Of a stretch of DNA of 64,000 bases, positions 42,065 to 50,867 are shown piece after piece. Each line of letters begins with the position of its first letter. Within the stretch, counting starts at the first letter, position 1. Position numbers and translations under genes: made by a program. The stretch is from Pontivivens sp032464575 (GTDB lineage: Bacteria > Pseudomonadota > Alphaproteobacteria > Rhodobacterales > Rhodobacteraceae), in assembly GCA_032464575.1 (NCBI GenBank), contig JAWDKM010000006.1, forward strand, positions 248,001 to 312,000, read 5' to 3'. Below the pieces are notes generated by a model. That model saw only the letters and a program-made list of their open reading frames with translations, made no database searches and was not told the DNA's origin.

Positions 42065-42996
42065 GCTGCGAGGAACCGGCGCAGCCCCGCGATGATCTCC
42101 TCCGGTGCGTCCTCCTGCAGGTAGTGCTTTGCCTCGGCCAGCTCCGTCACCTCCGCCTGCGGCAGCCGCTTGCGCCACGCCGCCAGCGCCTCCGGCGGGA
42201 ACAGCGGATCCTTCATGCCCCAGAAGATCCGGGCGGGACCCTCGAAGCGCTCCAGAAACGGCCCCGTCTCCCGTAGCAGGATCTGGGCCGACGGATGGGC
42301 GGAGCGTGTCGGGATCAGCCGCGGAAACGCCATCACGCCCGCCCGCTCCGCCGGGCTGCGGAACACGCCCTTGTAGGCGTGGTGCACCCGCCGCAGCGCC
42401 GCACCGTCCCCGGTCGCCATCCGCATCACCACCCGCTCGAAGAAGCCGAAGCGGCGCACCAGCACGTCCCCCGGCCCCTTCGCCCGCATCAGCCGCAGCG
42501 GCGCGGGCAGGGGCAGGTTCTCCGGATCCATCCCGTCGGCGGGCGGCCAGAATCCGAACGTGTTCATCACGACCAGCCGCGCGATCCGCCCCGGATGCCG
42601 CGCCGCCATGCCGAGCCCGATCGGCCCGCCCCAGTCCTGCATGACCAGCGTGATGCCCGTGAGGTCCAGCCGCTCCACCAGCGCCTCTAGGTTCCGGATA
42701 TGCGCTTCGATGGAATAGGCCGCACTGTCCGACGGCTTCTCCGACAGGCCGAAGCCGATGTGGTCCGGCGCGATCACCCGGTGCGCGTCCGACAGCCCGG
42801 TCACGAAGTGCCGCCACAGGAAGGACCAGGTCGGGTTGCCGTGGAGCAGCAGGACCGGCGCACCCGACCCCTCGTCCACGTAGTGCATCATGCCCTGCGG
42901 CGTCCGGACGAACCGGCTCTCGAACGGGTACTCCGCATCGAGCTTCAACTCCCGCCGCAGGGCCGCCGCCTGCGCGCTCACCTTCGTCTCCGTCAT
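42061..42996 (-). CDS. haloalkane dehalogenase-like alpha/beta hydrolase
   Basis: A 311-residue alpha/beta hydrolase. The nucleophile elbow is MQDWGGPIG with Asp121, not Ser, followed by Trp122, and the oxyanion/halide motif is HGNPTWSFLWR with Asn54. Asp nucleophile plus the Asn/Trp pair is the haloalkane dehalogenase arrangement; the C-terminal His lies in KHYLQEDAPEEI, another match to that family. ATG 42996 has GGAGG 5 bases ahead; the frame opens at TTG 43014. A TetR regulator gene lies 44 bases upstream on the same strand. Confidence 0.82.
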   Translation of the reverse strand: MTETKVSAQAAALRRELKLDAEYPFESRFVRTPQGMMHYVDEGSGAPVLLLHGNPTWSFLWRHFVTGLSDAHRVIAPDHIGFGLSEKPSDSAAYSIEAHIRNLEALVERLDLTGITLVMQDWGGPIGLGMAARHPGRIARLVVMNTFGFWPPADGMDPENLPLPAPLRLMRAKGPGDVLVRRFGFFERVVMRMATGDGAALRRVHHAYKGVFRSPAERAGVMAFPRLIPTRSAHPSAQILLRETGPFLERFEGPARIFWGMKDPLFPPEALAAWRKRLPQAEVTELAEAKHYLQEDAPEEIIAGLRRFLAA

Positions 42997-43040
42997 CGCG
43001 TCCTCCATGTTCAACGATCAGTGAAGAATGGGCAAATAAG

Positions 43041-43640
43041 TCAGCCGAGCCGTCGCAGCGTCTCCTCCGCGATGTCGTGGAGCACGTCCGCATCCACGCC
43101 GGCGCGCGCCAGCACGCAGAGCGAGACGTGGGCGCCGAAGAACAACCGCGCGGTGCGCCGCAGTGCTGCGTCGTCCATCACGAGCGCTCCGGCGTTCCGC
43201 GCCTGGGTCAGCGCCGTCAGATACGCCCGCTCGATCCGGTCGAAATAGGCGGCGACGCGCGGGCGCACTGTCGGCAGGTCCGCCGCCGCCTCCCGCGCCG
43301 TGTTGCAGACGAGGCAGCCGCGCCGCCCCTCCGGCGTACGCGACAGTTCCACGAAGCCGCGCAGCAGCCCCGCGATCTCCGCCAGCCCGCTTCCCTCCGC
43401 CTCCAGTGGGGCGAGGAACATCTGCCCGGCCATTGCGTCGAAATCTTCCAGCGCGGTCACGAACATCGCCGTCTTGTCGCCGAAGCCGTTGTAGAGCTGT
43501 CGCCGGTCGAGCCCGGTCGCTGCCTCCAGATCCGCGAGCGAGGTCTCGGCATAGCTGCCGGTCCAGAACGCCTCCAGCGTCCGGCGGCGGACTTCCTGCG
43601 GGTCATATCCGAGCGGTCGGGCCATGGCCCGATCATTCAT
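43041..43640 (-). CDS. TetR-family transcriptional regulator
   Basis: A regulator of about 199 residues. The N-terminal HTH reads TLEAFWTGSYAETSLADLEAATGLDRRQLYNGFGDKTAMF, followed by a helical ligand-binding domain with CLVCNTAREAAADLP. A TCACCGACCGGTGA palindrome overlaps its start (43640-43653), suggesting self-repression, and the dehalogenase-like gene directly downstream is the likely target. Alternative starts are GTG 43643 and ATG 43625. Confidence 0.85.
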   Translation of the reverse strand: MNDRAMARPLGYDPQEVRRRTLEAFWTGSYAETSLADLEAATGLDRRQLYNGFGDKTAMFVTALEDFDAMAGQMFLAPLEAEGSGLAEIAGLLRGFVELSRTPEGRRGCLVCNTAREAAADLPTVRPRVAAYFDRIERAYLTALTQARNAGALVMDDAALRRTARLFFGAHVSLCVLARAGVDADVLHDIAEETLRRLG

Positions 43641-43653
43641 CACCGACCGGTGA
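43640..43653. promoter_or_regulatory. palindrome at the TetR gene start, putative operator
   Basis: TCACCG-AC-CGGTGA is a perfect 14-bp dyad overlapping the start region of the TetR-type gene. A related TTCA-N8-TGAA dyad at 43010-43025 precedes the hydrolase gene. Binding by the adjacent regulator is inferred. Confidence 0.4.
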
Positions 43654-43661
43654 AAAACAAG

Positions 43662-44225
43662 TCACTCTGTCATGCGCCGCCGCGTGCGGGCATCGACCTC
43701 GGCCCGCAGGGTTCTGAGCAAGGGGTGTCTCTGCGTCCGCCCGACGCCGTAGCCGAGGTTGAAGCCGTAGTCGAAATCCGCCGGGTTCCGGCCCGCGAGG
43801 TGCTGGAGCATGGTCTCGATCTTGTCGAGGCCCTTGGCCATCACCGCTTCCGCCGTCTCGCCCGCCTCGTACTCCTCCCAGAGCCCGATCATCCGGTCGC
43901 GCAGATCCGGGGGCAGGGGCGCGCAGAGCCGGGCCATGTCGGCCCGCTCCCGCTCCTTGCGGCCGTCCTCGGCCTGCTGCTCGGTCGCGGGAATGTCGCC
44001 TGAGATCGCCTCGCCCAGATCATGCACGATGCACAGGTGCAGGAGCCGCAGCGCATCGACTTCCGTCTCCCCCTCCAGGAGCAACGCTAGGAGGCACAGC
44101 CGCCAGGTGTGCTCCGCGGTACTCTCCCGCCGCCCCGCACCGGTATGGCCGGAGCGCAGCGTGTCCTTCAGCGCTTCCGCGGCCTGCAAGAAATCGACGA
44201 TGGCGCGCAGCCGCTCGCTGTCCAT
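43662..44225 (-). CDS. HD domain-containing hydrolase (HDDC2/YfbR-like)
   Basis: A 187-residue HD-superfamily metal-dependent phosphohydrolase: ESTAEHTWRLCLLALLL gives the first His, HLCIVHDLGEAISGDIPA gives the HD pair, and LDKIETMLQHL gives the last Asp. The HDDC2 and YfbR groups act on deoxynucleoside monophosphates, which is the most likely activity. It is divergent from pheS. Confidence 0.85.
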   Translation of the reverse strand: MDSERLRAIVDFLQAAEALKDTLRSGHTGAGRRESTAEHTWRLCLLALLLEGETEVDALRLLHLCIVHDLGEAISGDIPATEQQAEDGRKERERADMARLCAPLPPDLRDRMIGLWEEYEAGETAEAVMAKGLDKIETMLQHLAGRNPADFDYGFNLGYGVGRTQRHPLLRTLRAEVDARTRRRMTE

Positions 44226-44413
44226 GACCTCTCCTCCGATCGCCGGGACGGGACCGACGGCCCCGTTCGATCATGCCACGATCCGCGCGCCCGACACAGC
44301 GCCGCCGTCTTCTTCTCTGTCTAGGTCTCCGCGGGTCCGGGGCAGCCGCCCGCAATCTTGCAATCGGGCCGCCATGTGATACCTCGCTCCCACCGATCCG
44401 ACGAGGCTTTCCG

Positions 44414-45496
44414 ATGACCGATCTCGACACGCTCCGCGCCACTTGGCTCTCCCGCATCACAGACGCCTCCGACGAGGCCGCGCTGGAGGACACCCGCGTC
44501 GCCGCGCTGGGCAAGAAGGGCGAGGTCAGCCTCAAGATGCGCGAGCTCGGCAAGATGAGCCCGGAGGAGCGGCAGACCGCCGGTCCCGCGCTCAACGCCC
44601 TGAAGAGTGAGCTCAATTCCGCCCTCGTCGCCCGCAAGGCGGCGCTGGCCGATGCGGCCCTCGAAGAGCGGTTGAAGACCGAGTGGATGGATGTCAGCGC
44701 CGCGCCCCGGCCCGCGCAGTCCGGGACGCTTCACCCGATCTCCCAGGTCAGCGAGGAGGTCATCGCGATCTTCGCCGATCTCGGCTATACGGTCTCCGAA
44801 GGCCCGCAGATCGAGACCGACTGGTACAATTTCGACGCGCTCAACATCCCCGGCCACCATCCGGCGCGGGCGGAGATGGACACATTCTACATGAAGCGCG
44901 GCGAGGGCGATAACCGCCCGCCCCACGTGCTGCGCACCCATACCTCGCCCGTGCAGATCCGCGCGATGCAGGAGCACGGCGCGCCGATCCGCACGATCTG
45001 CCCCGGCCGCGTCTACCGCGCCGACTACGACCAGACTCATACGCCGATGTTCCACCAGGTCGAGGGGCTTGCCATCGACCGTGACATCTCCATGGCCAAC
45101 CTCAAGTGGACGCTGGAGGAGTTCTGCCGCGCCTTCTTCGAGGTCGACGGTGTCGAGTTGCGCTTCCGCGCCTCCCACTTCCCGTTCACCGAGCCGAGCG
45201 CCGAGGTCGACATCCGCTGCTCCTGGGCGGGTGGCCAGCTCAAGATCGGCGAGGGCGACGACTGGCTGGAGATCCTCGGGTCCGGCATGGTCCACCCCAA
45301 GGTGCTGGAGGCCGGCGGCATCGACCCCGACCAGTGGCAGGGCTTCGCCTTCGGCATGGGCATCGACCGGATCGCCATGCTGAAATACGGCATCCCCGAC
45401 CTGCGCGCCTTCTTCGACAGCGACCTGCGCTGGTTGCGCCACTACGGCTTCGCGGCGCTCGACGTCCCCAGCGTGCAGGGCGGGTTGAGCCGGTAG
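44414..45496 (+). CDS. pheS: phenylalanine-tRNA ligase alpha subunit
   Basis: A 360-residue class II synthetase subunit. An N-terminal coiled-coil is followed by motif 2 (YRADYDQTHTPMFHQVEGLAIDRDISMANLKW) and motif 3 (GFAFGMGIDRIAMLKYGI). It charges tRNA-Phe as an alpha2-beta2 enzyme with PheT. Unusually, pheT is not next but starts 2.26 kb downstream, after an ASCH protein, a small membrane protein and two chemoreceptor-like genes. Confidence 0.95.
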   Translation: MTDLDTLRATWLSRITDASDEAALEDTRVAALGKKGEVSLKMRELGKMSPEERQTAGPALNALKSELNSALVARKAALADAALEERLKTEWMDVSAAPRPAQSGTLHPISQVSEEVIAIFADLGYTVSEGPQIETDWYNFDALNIPGHHPARAEMDTFYMKRGEGDNRPPHVLRTHTSPVQIRAMQEHGAPIRTICPGRVYRADYDQTHTPMFHQVEGLAIDRDISMANLKWTLEEFCRAFFEVDGVELRFRASHFPFTEPSAEVDIRCSWAGGQLKIGEGDDWLEILGSGMVHPKVLEAGGIDPDQWQGFAFGMGIDRIAMLKYGIPDLRAFFDSDLRWLRHYGFAALDVPSVQGGLSR

Positions 45497-45534
45497 GATC
45501 CGCGTATTTGAAGGAAAGATGAAGGAGCGAGCCG

Positions 45535-45945
45535 ATGAGCATGGATGATCTTCTGGCCCGCTATCCCGGCGCCGTCACCTTCACCATGGGCGACAGCCGC
45601 AAGCTCTGCGACAGGCTGATCGCACTGGTGCGCGCCGGCAAGAAGCGGGCGACCTGCGGGCCGCTCGCCGACTACGAATCCGGTGCGGACGACGTGCCCG
45701 TGGTCGGGCGGCGGGACATCGCGCTCGATTGGGACGGCAACCCGGCCTTCGTGATCGAGACCGAGCACATCGAGCGCATCCGCTTCTGCGACGTGCCCGA
45801 GAAGTTGGCGCTCGCCGAGGGCGAGGACGAGACGCTGGAGGGCTGGCGCGCCGGCCATGCGGAGTATTTCAAGCGCAATGGCGGGTTCGATCCCGAGATG
45901 ATGCTGATCTTCGAGCGCTTCCGCCTCGTGGAGGATCTCGCCTGA
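45535..45945 (+). CDS. ASCH domain-containing protein
   Basis: A 136-residue PUA-related protein. FTMGDSRKLCDRLIALVRAGKKRATCGPLADY corresponds to the ASCH core, with the GKKRAT-type turn, and WDGNPAFVIETEHIERIRFCDV continues the barrel. Family members bind RNA or hydrolyse modified nucleosides such as N4-acetylcytidine; which applies here is unknown. It follows pheS by 38 bases on the same strand. Confidence 0.85.
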   Translation: MSMDDLLARYPGAVTFTMGDSRKLCDRLIALVRAGKKRATCGPLADYESGADDVPVVGRRDIALDWDGNPAFVIETEHIERIRFCDVPEKLALAEGEDETLEGWRAGHAEYFKRNGGFDPEMMLIFERFRLVEDLA

Positions 45946-46009
45946 GGCGTCCCGCCGCGCGACCCTCTGTTGAATTGCGACCGTCGGGACGGCGCGCTTC
46001 CATCTATGC

Positions 46010-46195
46010 ATGTCTCGTTTGCGTCGCCTCTGGTTGGTGCTTCTTGCCCTGATGGTCGTGGGCGGCCATGTCGGCATGCTGACGTCCGACCGCATGCCCT
46101 TCGACGTCGCGCTGCGGCTTACGTTGGTCAATGCCGCGATCTGGGCGGTCCTGCTGATGCCGCTCCTGCTCTTCGCGCTCCGCCGCCGCCGTTAA
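46010..46195 (+). CDS. small membrane protein, 61 residues, unknown function
   Basis: MSRLRRLWLVLLALMVVGGHVGM ... IWAVLLMPLLLFALRRRR has two hydrophobic helices with basic residues at both ends, typical of a small inner-membrane protein with both termini in the cytoplasm. No family recognised. Confidence 0.55.
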   Translation: MSRLRRLWLVLLALMVVGGHVGMLTSDRMPFDVALRLTLVNAAIWAVLLMPLLLFALRRRR

Positions 46196-46258
46196 CGCCA
46201 TCGCAACCGCTTCCTGCGACGAGAGGTGCGGCGGAGCATTTTGCGGCAAGGGCACTTC

Positions 46259-46990
46259 ATGCGCGACGCGACGGGAGATGACGTGTTTCACGCCCCCATG
46301 GGGGACCGGATGCTGCGCGTGGGGCTCTGCCGCGGGCGGGCGCTGCTTTGCGCAAACATCGCGCTGACCGCCGCCACTGCAGATAGCGAGGAGGAACGGA
46401 CCGCGCTGCGCCGGGGCTATGAAATGCAGGTGCACGAGATCCGCCGGTCGATGGACGAGCTGCTGCCCGATGCGGAACGTCGCGATGAGCAGGGCGAGCT
46501 GCGCCCCGATATCGAAGTGATCCGAACGGTACTGCACCGGCTGAACGACGTGATCGCCCGCGACGGGCCGCTCGCCATGACCCGCGCCGCTGCCGTCGAC
46601 CTCTCCGACGCCGTATGGCATCAGTTCTCGCCCGCGATCAGCAAGCTCATCCAGAGTGTAGGCCTTGCCGAGGAGCGCGCCGCCGCCAAGCGGCTGGAAT
46701 CGGCAGTGCAGATGCGCACGGCGGTGGACGGCATCATGGTGGAGATCGAGCAGGTCGGCCTCCAGGTCCGCCTGATCGCGCTCAACGCCTCGGTCGAGGC
46801 GGCTCGCGCCGGTGGCGCGTCGGGCCGCAGCTTCGGCGTGATCGCGGATGAGATCCGCGCGCTTGCCGACACCACCAACCGGTTGGCCCGCGATGCCCGA
46901 CAGCATGTCGACCAGCTCGACGCCGCGATGGGCCAGGCCGAACGCCGCCCCGCCGGCGGTACCACCTCAAGGTCATCCGAGGTCGCATGA
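46259..46990 (+). CDS. soluble methyl-accepting chemotaxis protein-like signalling protein A
   Basis: A 243-residue protein with no membrane segment or HAMP domain. After a helical N-terminal region with weak similarity to its downstream neighbour, the C-terminal part has the chemoreceptor hairpin tip: LQVRLIALNASVEAARAGGASGRSFGVIADEIRALADTTNRL. It is much shorter than a full receptor. It overlaps the next gene by ATGA. No che genes lie in the window, so whether it reaches CheA/CheW is unknown. Confidence 0.75.
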   Translation: MRDATGDDVFHAPMGDRMLRVGLCRGRALLCANIALTAATADSEEERTALRRGYEMQVHEIRRSMDELLPDAERRDEQGELRPDIEVIRTVLHRLNDVIARDGPLAMTRAAAVDLSDAVWHQFSPAISKLIQSVGLAEERAAAKRLESAVQMRTAVDGIMVEIEQVGLQVRLIALNASVEAARAGGASGRSFGVIADEIRALADTTNRLARDARQHVDQLDAAMGQAERRPAGGTTSRSSEVA

Positions 46991-47727
46991 ACCATTTCGC
47001 CCATACCGCTGCCCGGCCGGTCGCCGACGATGCCGTAAGGACCCGGATCTTCCAGAAGGATCCGTTCAGTGCCGAGGTCGACAGTACCGGCGCCCTGACA
47101 CGGCTCGGCACCGTGCGGGGCCTGTCGCTCAACCTCGGCGCGCTCGCCCTGCAACACGCCACCGCCGCGGTGGAGGAAGCCGAGAGCATAACCCCCCTCA
47201 TGCGGGAGATGCTGGAGCGGGCGCTCGACGGCGGTGCCGTGATCGACGGCGAGGATGTCACCGCACTCGACCAGCGCGCCGACGCGCCCGCCAACGTCGT
47301 GCGGACCTTCCTGCGCGACCTGCGCCTCCTCCTCGATCACCCGGTGCGGATCGATCGACCCACCGCGGTGGAGGTCGCCCGCCGCTCGCGGGAGGAGGTG
47401 GTGCCCGCCGTCTACGACCTGCTCAACCTGATGGCAGAGCGCAACCGCGCCGCCGCGGACGAACGCATGCAGGAGGTCGAGCGCAACCGCGCCACCATCG
47501 ACGGCCTTGTCGGCCAGCTCGAGCAGATCGGACTGCAGGTGCGCCTGATCGCGCTCAACGCCTCGGTCGAGGCGGCGCGGGCGGGCGGAGAGGCCGGGCG
47601 CAGCTTCGGCGTCATCTCCGACGAGATCCGCGCCCTGGCCGAGACCGCGAGCCGCCTGATCGGCGAGACGAAGGACCGGCTCAGCCCCGGCTCCGCCCCC
47701 CTTTCGCGGCGGGAGGCGATGCGCTAG
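46987..47727 (+). CDS. soluble methyl-accepting chemotaxis protein-like signalling protein B
   Basis: A 246-residue paralogue of the preceding protein. The signalling tip LQVRLIALNASVEAARAGGEAGRSFGVISDEIRALAETASRL is nearly identical, while the N-terminal halves differ. It also lacks membrane segments. The shared tip and 4-base overlap suggest an in-place duplication and a possible heterodimer. pheT begins 31 bases after its stop. Confidence 0.75.
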   Translation: MNHFAHTAARPVADDAVRTRIFQKDPFSAEVDSTGALTRLGTVRGLSLNLGALALQHATAAVEEAESITPLMREMLERALDGGAVIDGEDVTALDQRADAPANVVRTFLRDLRLLLDHPVRIDRPTAVEVARRSREEVVPAVYDLLNLMAERNRAAADERMQEVERNRATIDGLVGQLEQIGLQVRLIALNASVEAARAGGEAGRSFGVISDEIRALAETASRLIGETKDRLSPGSAPLSRREAMR

Positions 47728-47758
47728 ACGGTCCTCCGACGACGAAGGAGGCCGTGCC

Positions 47759-50227
47759 GTGAAATTCACCCTCAACTGGCTCAAGGATCACCTCGAGACC
47801 GAGGCGACGCTGGACGAGATCCTCTACGCGCTCACCGATCTGGGGCTGGAGGTGGAGGGCGTGGAGAACCCCGAGGACCGGCTCGGCTCCTTCCGCATCG
47901 GTTATGTGCGGTCGGCCGAGAAGCATCCCGACGCCGACCGCCTGCGCGTCTGCATGGTGGAGACGGCCGAGGGTACGCAGCAGATCATCTGCGGCGCGCC
48001 GAACGCGCGCACGGGCATCAAGGTCGTCGTCGCCCAACCCGGCGACTACGTGCCGGGCATCGACACCACGATCCAGGTGGGCAAGATCCGCGGTGTCGAG
48101 AGCCACGGCATGATGGCCTCCGAGCGCGAGCTCGAACTCTCCGACGAGCATGACGGCATCATCGAGCTCGGCGAGGACGCGCAGGTCGGCGAGCGCTTCA
48201 TCGACTATGCGGGCCTGAACGATCCGGTGATCGAGATCGCGATCACCCCCAACCGTCCCGACGCGCTGGGCGTGCGCGGCATCGCGCGCGATCTCGCCGC
48301 CCGCGGCCTCGGCACGCTGAAGCAGGTCGATATCCCGACCGTCGCCGGCCAGTACGAAAGCCCGATCAAGGTACACCTCGCCCCTGAGGTCGCGGACGAG
48401 GCCTGCCCACTCTTCCTCGGCCGTCATATCCGCGGCGTGACCAACGGGCCGTCCCCGAAATGGATGCAGCAGCGCCTGATCGCCATCGGCCTGCGCCCGA
48501 TCTCCGCGCTCGTCGACATCACCAACTACGTCACCTACGACCGCGGCCGCCCGCTCCACGTCTTCGACGCGGACAAGGTGAAGGGCGATGTCACCGTACG
48601 CTTCGCCAAGGACGGCGAGACGCTGACGGCCCTCGACGGCAAGGACTATACGCTCGCGGACGGCATGACCGTCATCGCGGACGAGGCGGGACCCGAGGGG
48701 ATCGGCGGCGTCATGGGCGGCGAGCCCTCCGGCTGTACGGAGGCGACCACCAACGTCTATCTCGAGGCCGCCTGGTTCGATCCGATCCGCACGGCGAATA
48801 CCGGCCGCGCGCTCAAGATCAACTCGGATGCCCGCTACCGCTTCGAGCGCGGGGTGGACCCCGCCTTCACCCCCGACGGGATGGAGCTCGGCACCCGCCT
48901 GATCCTCGATCTCTGCGGCGGCGAGGCCTCCCAGGTCGTGCAGGCCGGTGAGGTTCCGGACACCGCCCGTCGCTACACCCTGCGGCCGGAGCGGGTCGTG
49001 AGCCTCGTCGGCATGGAGATCCCGCGCGCCGAGCAGATCCGCATCCTCGAAGCACTCGGTTTCGACTGCGCCGAACCCGGCACGGTGGCCAAGGCGATGG
49101 CGGCGCTCAGCCCCGTCGCCCCCCTCGCCGAGGTGGGTGAGATCAGCGTCGGGGTCCCCTCCTGGCGCCCCGACGTGCAGGGCGAGGCCGATCTGGTCGA
49201 AGAGGTCGCCCGCGTCGCCTCCCTCACCAAGCTGGAGGGCAAGCCGATGCGCCGTGCGAAGCCGGGCGTCGCGAAGCCCGTGCTCACCCCGATGCAGACC
49301 CGCACCGCCAGCGCGCGGAGGACCATCGCCGCCCTCGGCTACAACGAGTGCGTCACCTACTCCTTCATCGAGGCGGATCACGCGGCCCTCTTCGGCGGCG
49401 GGACGGACGCGACGGAGGTCGCGAACCCGATCAGCTCCGAGATGAGCCACATGCGACCGACCCTGCTGCCCGGCCTGATGAATGCCGCCGCCCGCAACCA
49501 GGCGCGCGGTTTCGCCGATCTGGCGCTCTTCGAGGTCGGGATGGCCTTCCCCGGCGGCGAGCCGGGTGAGGAGAAGCTGCTCGCAACCGGCATTCGCGTC
49601 GGCCAGACCGCACCGCGCAACGCCCACGGCACCCGGCGACCCGTCGACCTCTACGACGTGAAGGCGGATGCCGAGGCGCTGCTCGCCATCCTCGGCGCGC
49701 CGATCGAGCGGCTGATGCCGATGCGCAGCGCGCCAGAATGGTACCACCCGGGCCGCTCCGCCGTGCTCGGCCTGGGCCCGAAGAACCCGCTCGCGGTCTT
49801 CGGCGAGCTGCACCCGCGCGTGGTCGAGGCGCTGGATCTGAAGGGGCCCGCCATGGCCTTCACCGTGTTCCTTGCCAACATCCCGTTCCCGAAGCGGAAA
49901 GCTGCGACCCGGCCCGCGCTGACGCTGGCCGATCTGCAGGCGGTCGAGCGCGACTTCGCCTTCGTCGTCGATGCGGATCTCGAGACCGACAAGCTGGTGC
50001 GGGCCGCCAAGGGCGCTGACAAGGCGCTGATCGAGGCGGTTAGCGTCTTCGACGTCTTCGTCGGCGAGCGGGCCGAGGCGCAGATGGGCGCGGGCAAGAA
50101 GTCCGTCGCCATCGCCGTACGCCTGCAGCCCACGGAGGCGACCCTGACCGACAGGCAGATTGAAGCGGTCGGCGAAAAGGTCGTCGCCGCGGTAAAGAAG
50201 GCGACCGGTGGAGAGCTGCGCGCCTGA
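47759..50227 (+). CDS. pheT: phenylalanine-tRNA ligase beta subunit
   Basis: An 822-residue subunit with complete domain order: MKFTLNWLKDHLETEATLDEI at the start, the tRNA-binding EMAP-like fold (GYVRSAEKHPDADRLRVCMV ... ICGAPNARTGIKVVVA), B3/B4 editing domain, B5 (RPLHVFDADKVKGD), the synthetase-like core, and the C-terminal anticodon-binding FDX domain (AVERDFAFVVDAD ... VSVFDVFVGERA). The start is GTG 47759 behind AAGGAGG. It is separated from pheS by four genes. Confidence 0.95.
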   Translation: MKFTLNWLKDHLETEATLDEILYALTDLGLEVEGVENPEDRLGSFRIGYVRSAEKHPDADRLRVCMVETAEGTQQIICGAPNARTGIKVVVAQPGDYVPGIDTTIQVGKIRGVESHGMMASERELELSDEHDGIIELGEDAQVGERFIDYAGLNDPVIEIAITPNRPDALGVRGIARDLAARGLGTLKQVDIPTVAGQYESPIKVHLAPEVADEACPLFLGRHIRGVTNGPSPKWMQQRLIAIGLRPISALVDITNYVTYDRGRPLHVFDADKVKGDVTVRFAKDGETLTALDGKDYTLADGMTVIADEAGPEGIGGVMGGEPSGCTEATTNVYLEAAWFDPIRTANTGRALKINSDARYRFERGVDPAFTPDGMELGTRLILDLCGGEASQVVQAGEVPDTARRYTLRPERVVSLVGMEIPRAEQIRILEALGFDCAEPGTVAKAMAALSPVAPLAEVGEISVGVPSWRPDVQGEADLVEEVARVASLTKLEGKPMRRAKPGVAKPVLTPMQTRTASARRTIAALGYNECVTYSFIEADHAALFGGGTDATEVANPISSEMSHMRPTLLPGLMNAAARNQARGFADLALFEVGMAFPGGEPGEEKLLATGIRVGQTAPRNAHGTRRPVDLYDVKADAEALLAILGAPIERLMPMRSAPEWYHPGRSAVLGLGPKNPLAVFGELHPRVVEALDLKGPAMAFTVFLANIPFPKRKAATRPALTLADLQAVERDFAFVVDADLETDKLVRAAKGADKALIEAVSVFDVFVGERAEAQMGAGKKSVAIAVRLQPTEATLTDRQIEAVGEKVVAAVKKATGGELRA

Positions 50228-50376
50228 CGGCGCTTGGCCTGCCTCCGGCGGGGATATTTCGTGAAGAGAGAGGGCGTTTACGATGGCTGACGCCCTTTGC
50301 CGACTGAATCGCCCTGCACAGCGCGTGCATGTACACGTCACATGCGCTGTACACGGGCCCAACGGAGTTAACGCGC

Positions 50377-50826
50377 ATGGCCTGGACCGTTTACCTTTCC
50401 GGCGAGATCCACACCGACTGGCGGGAGGAGGTAGCCCGCGCTGCCGAGGGGCTGGACGTGACCTTCACCGCGCCGGTCACCGATCACGCAGCCTCCGACG
50501 ATTGCGGCGTGGCCATTCTGGGGGCTGAACCCAACAAGTTCTGGCACGACCACAAGGGCGCGAAGATCAACGCGATTCGCACCCGCCACGCGATCGAGGA
50601 GGCGGACGTGGTCGTCGTCCGCTTCGGTGAGAAGTACCGCCAGTGGAACGCGGCCTTCGATGCGGGTTACGCCGCGGCCCTCGGCAAGTCGCTCATCATC
50701 CTGCACAATTCCGATCATGCCCATGCCTTGAAGGAGGTCGACGCGGCCGCCAATGCGGTCTGCGAAACGCCGCGTCAGGTGGCCGAGATCCTGCGCTACG
50801 TGCTGACGGGGCGCTTGCCCGGCTAG
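50377..50826 (+). CDS. ytoQ: YtoQ family protein
   Basis: A 149-residue protein of the YtoQ family, with WTVYLSGEIHTDWREEV at the start, GVAILGAEPNKFWHDHKGAKINAIRT, and VVVRFGEKYRQWNAAFDAGYAAALGK. The layout resembles nucleoside 2-deoxyribosyltransferase-like folds, but the activity of YtoQ is not established. ATG 50377 is preceded by GGAG. Two TGTACAC copies at 50330 and 50348 lie in its upstream region. Confidence 0.85.
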   Translation: MAWTVYLSGEIHTDWREEVARAAEGLDVTFTAPVTDHAASDDCGVAILGAEPNKFWHDHKGAKINAIRTRHAIEEADVVVVRFGEKYRQWNAAFDAGYAAALGKSLIILHNSDHAHALKEVDAAANAVCETPRQVAEILRYVLTGRLPG

Positions 50827-50867
50827 TCCCATCCTGCGACCCTCGCGGTAAAAACGGGAGGGAACGG

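Noticed and set aside
44273..44413. Phe-rich leader peptide and attenuator before pheS
   Set aside because: Two adjacent TTC codons occur, but no ATG in that frame lies close by and no terminator/antiterminator pair was evident.
46343..46362. TTTGCGCAAACAT resembling the repeat motif
   Set aside because: It lies inside the coding sequence of the first chemoreceptor-like gene, matches only part of the motif, and has no facing partner.
47681..50362. 893-residue open frame on the minus strand opposite pheT
   Set aside because: It is fully antisense to pheT, has no recognisable motif and the arginine/alanine/leucine bias typical of shadow frames in GC-rich DNA.
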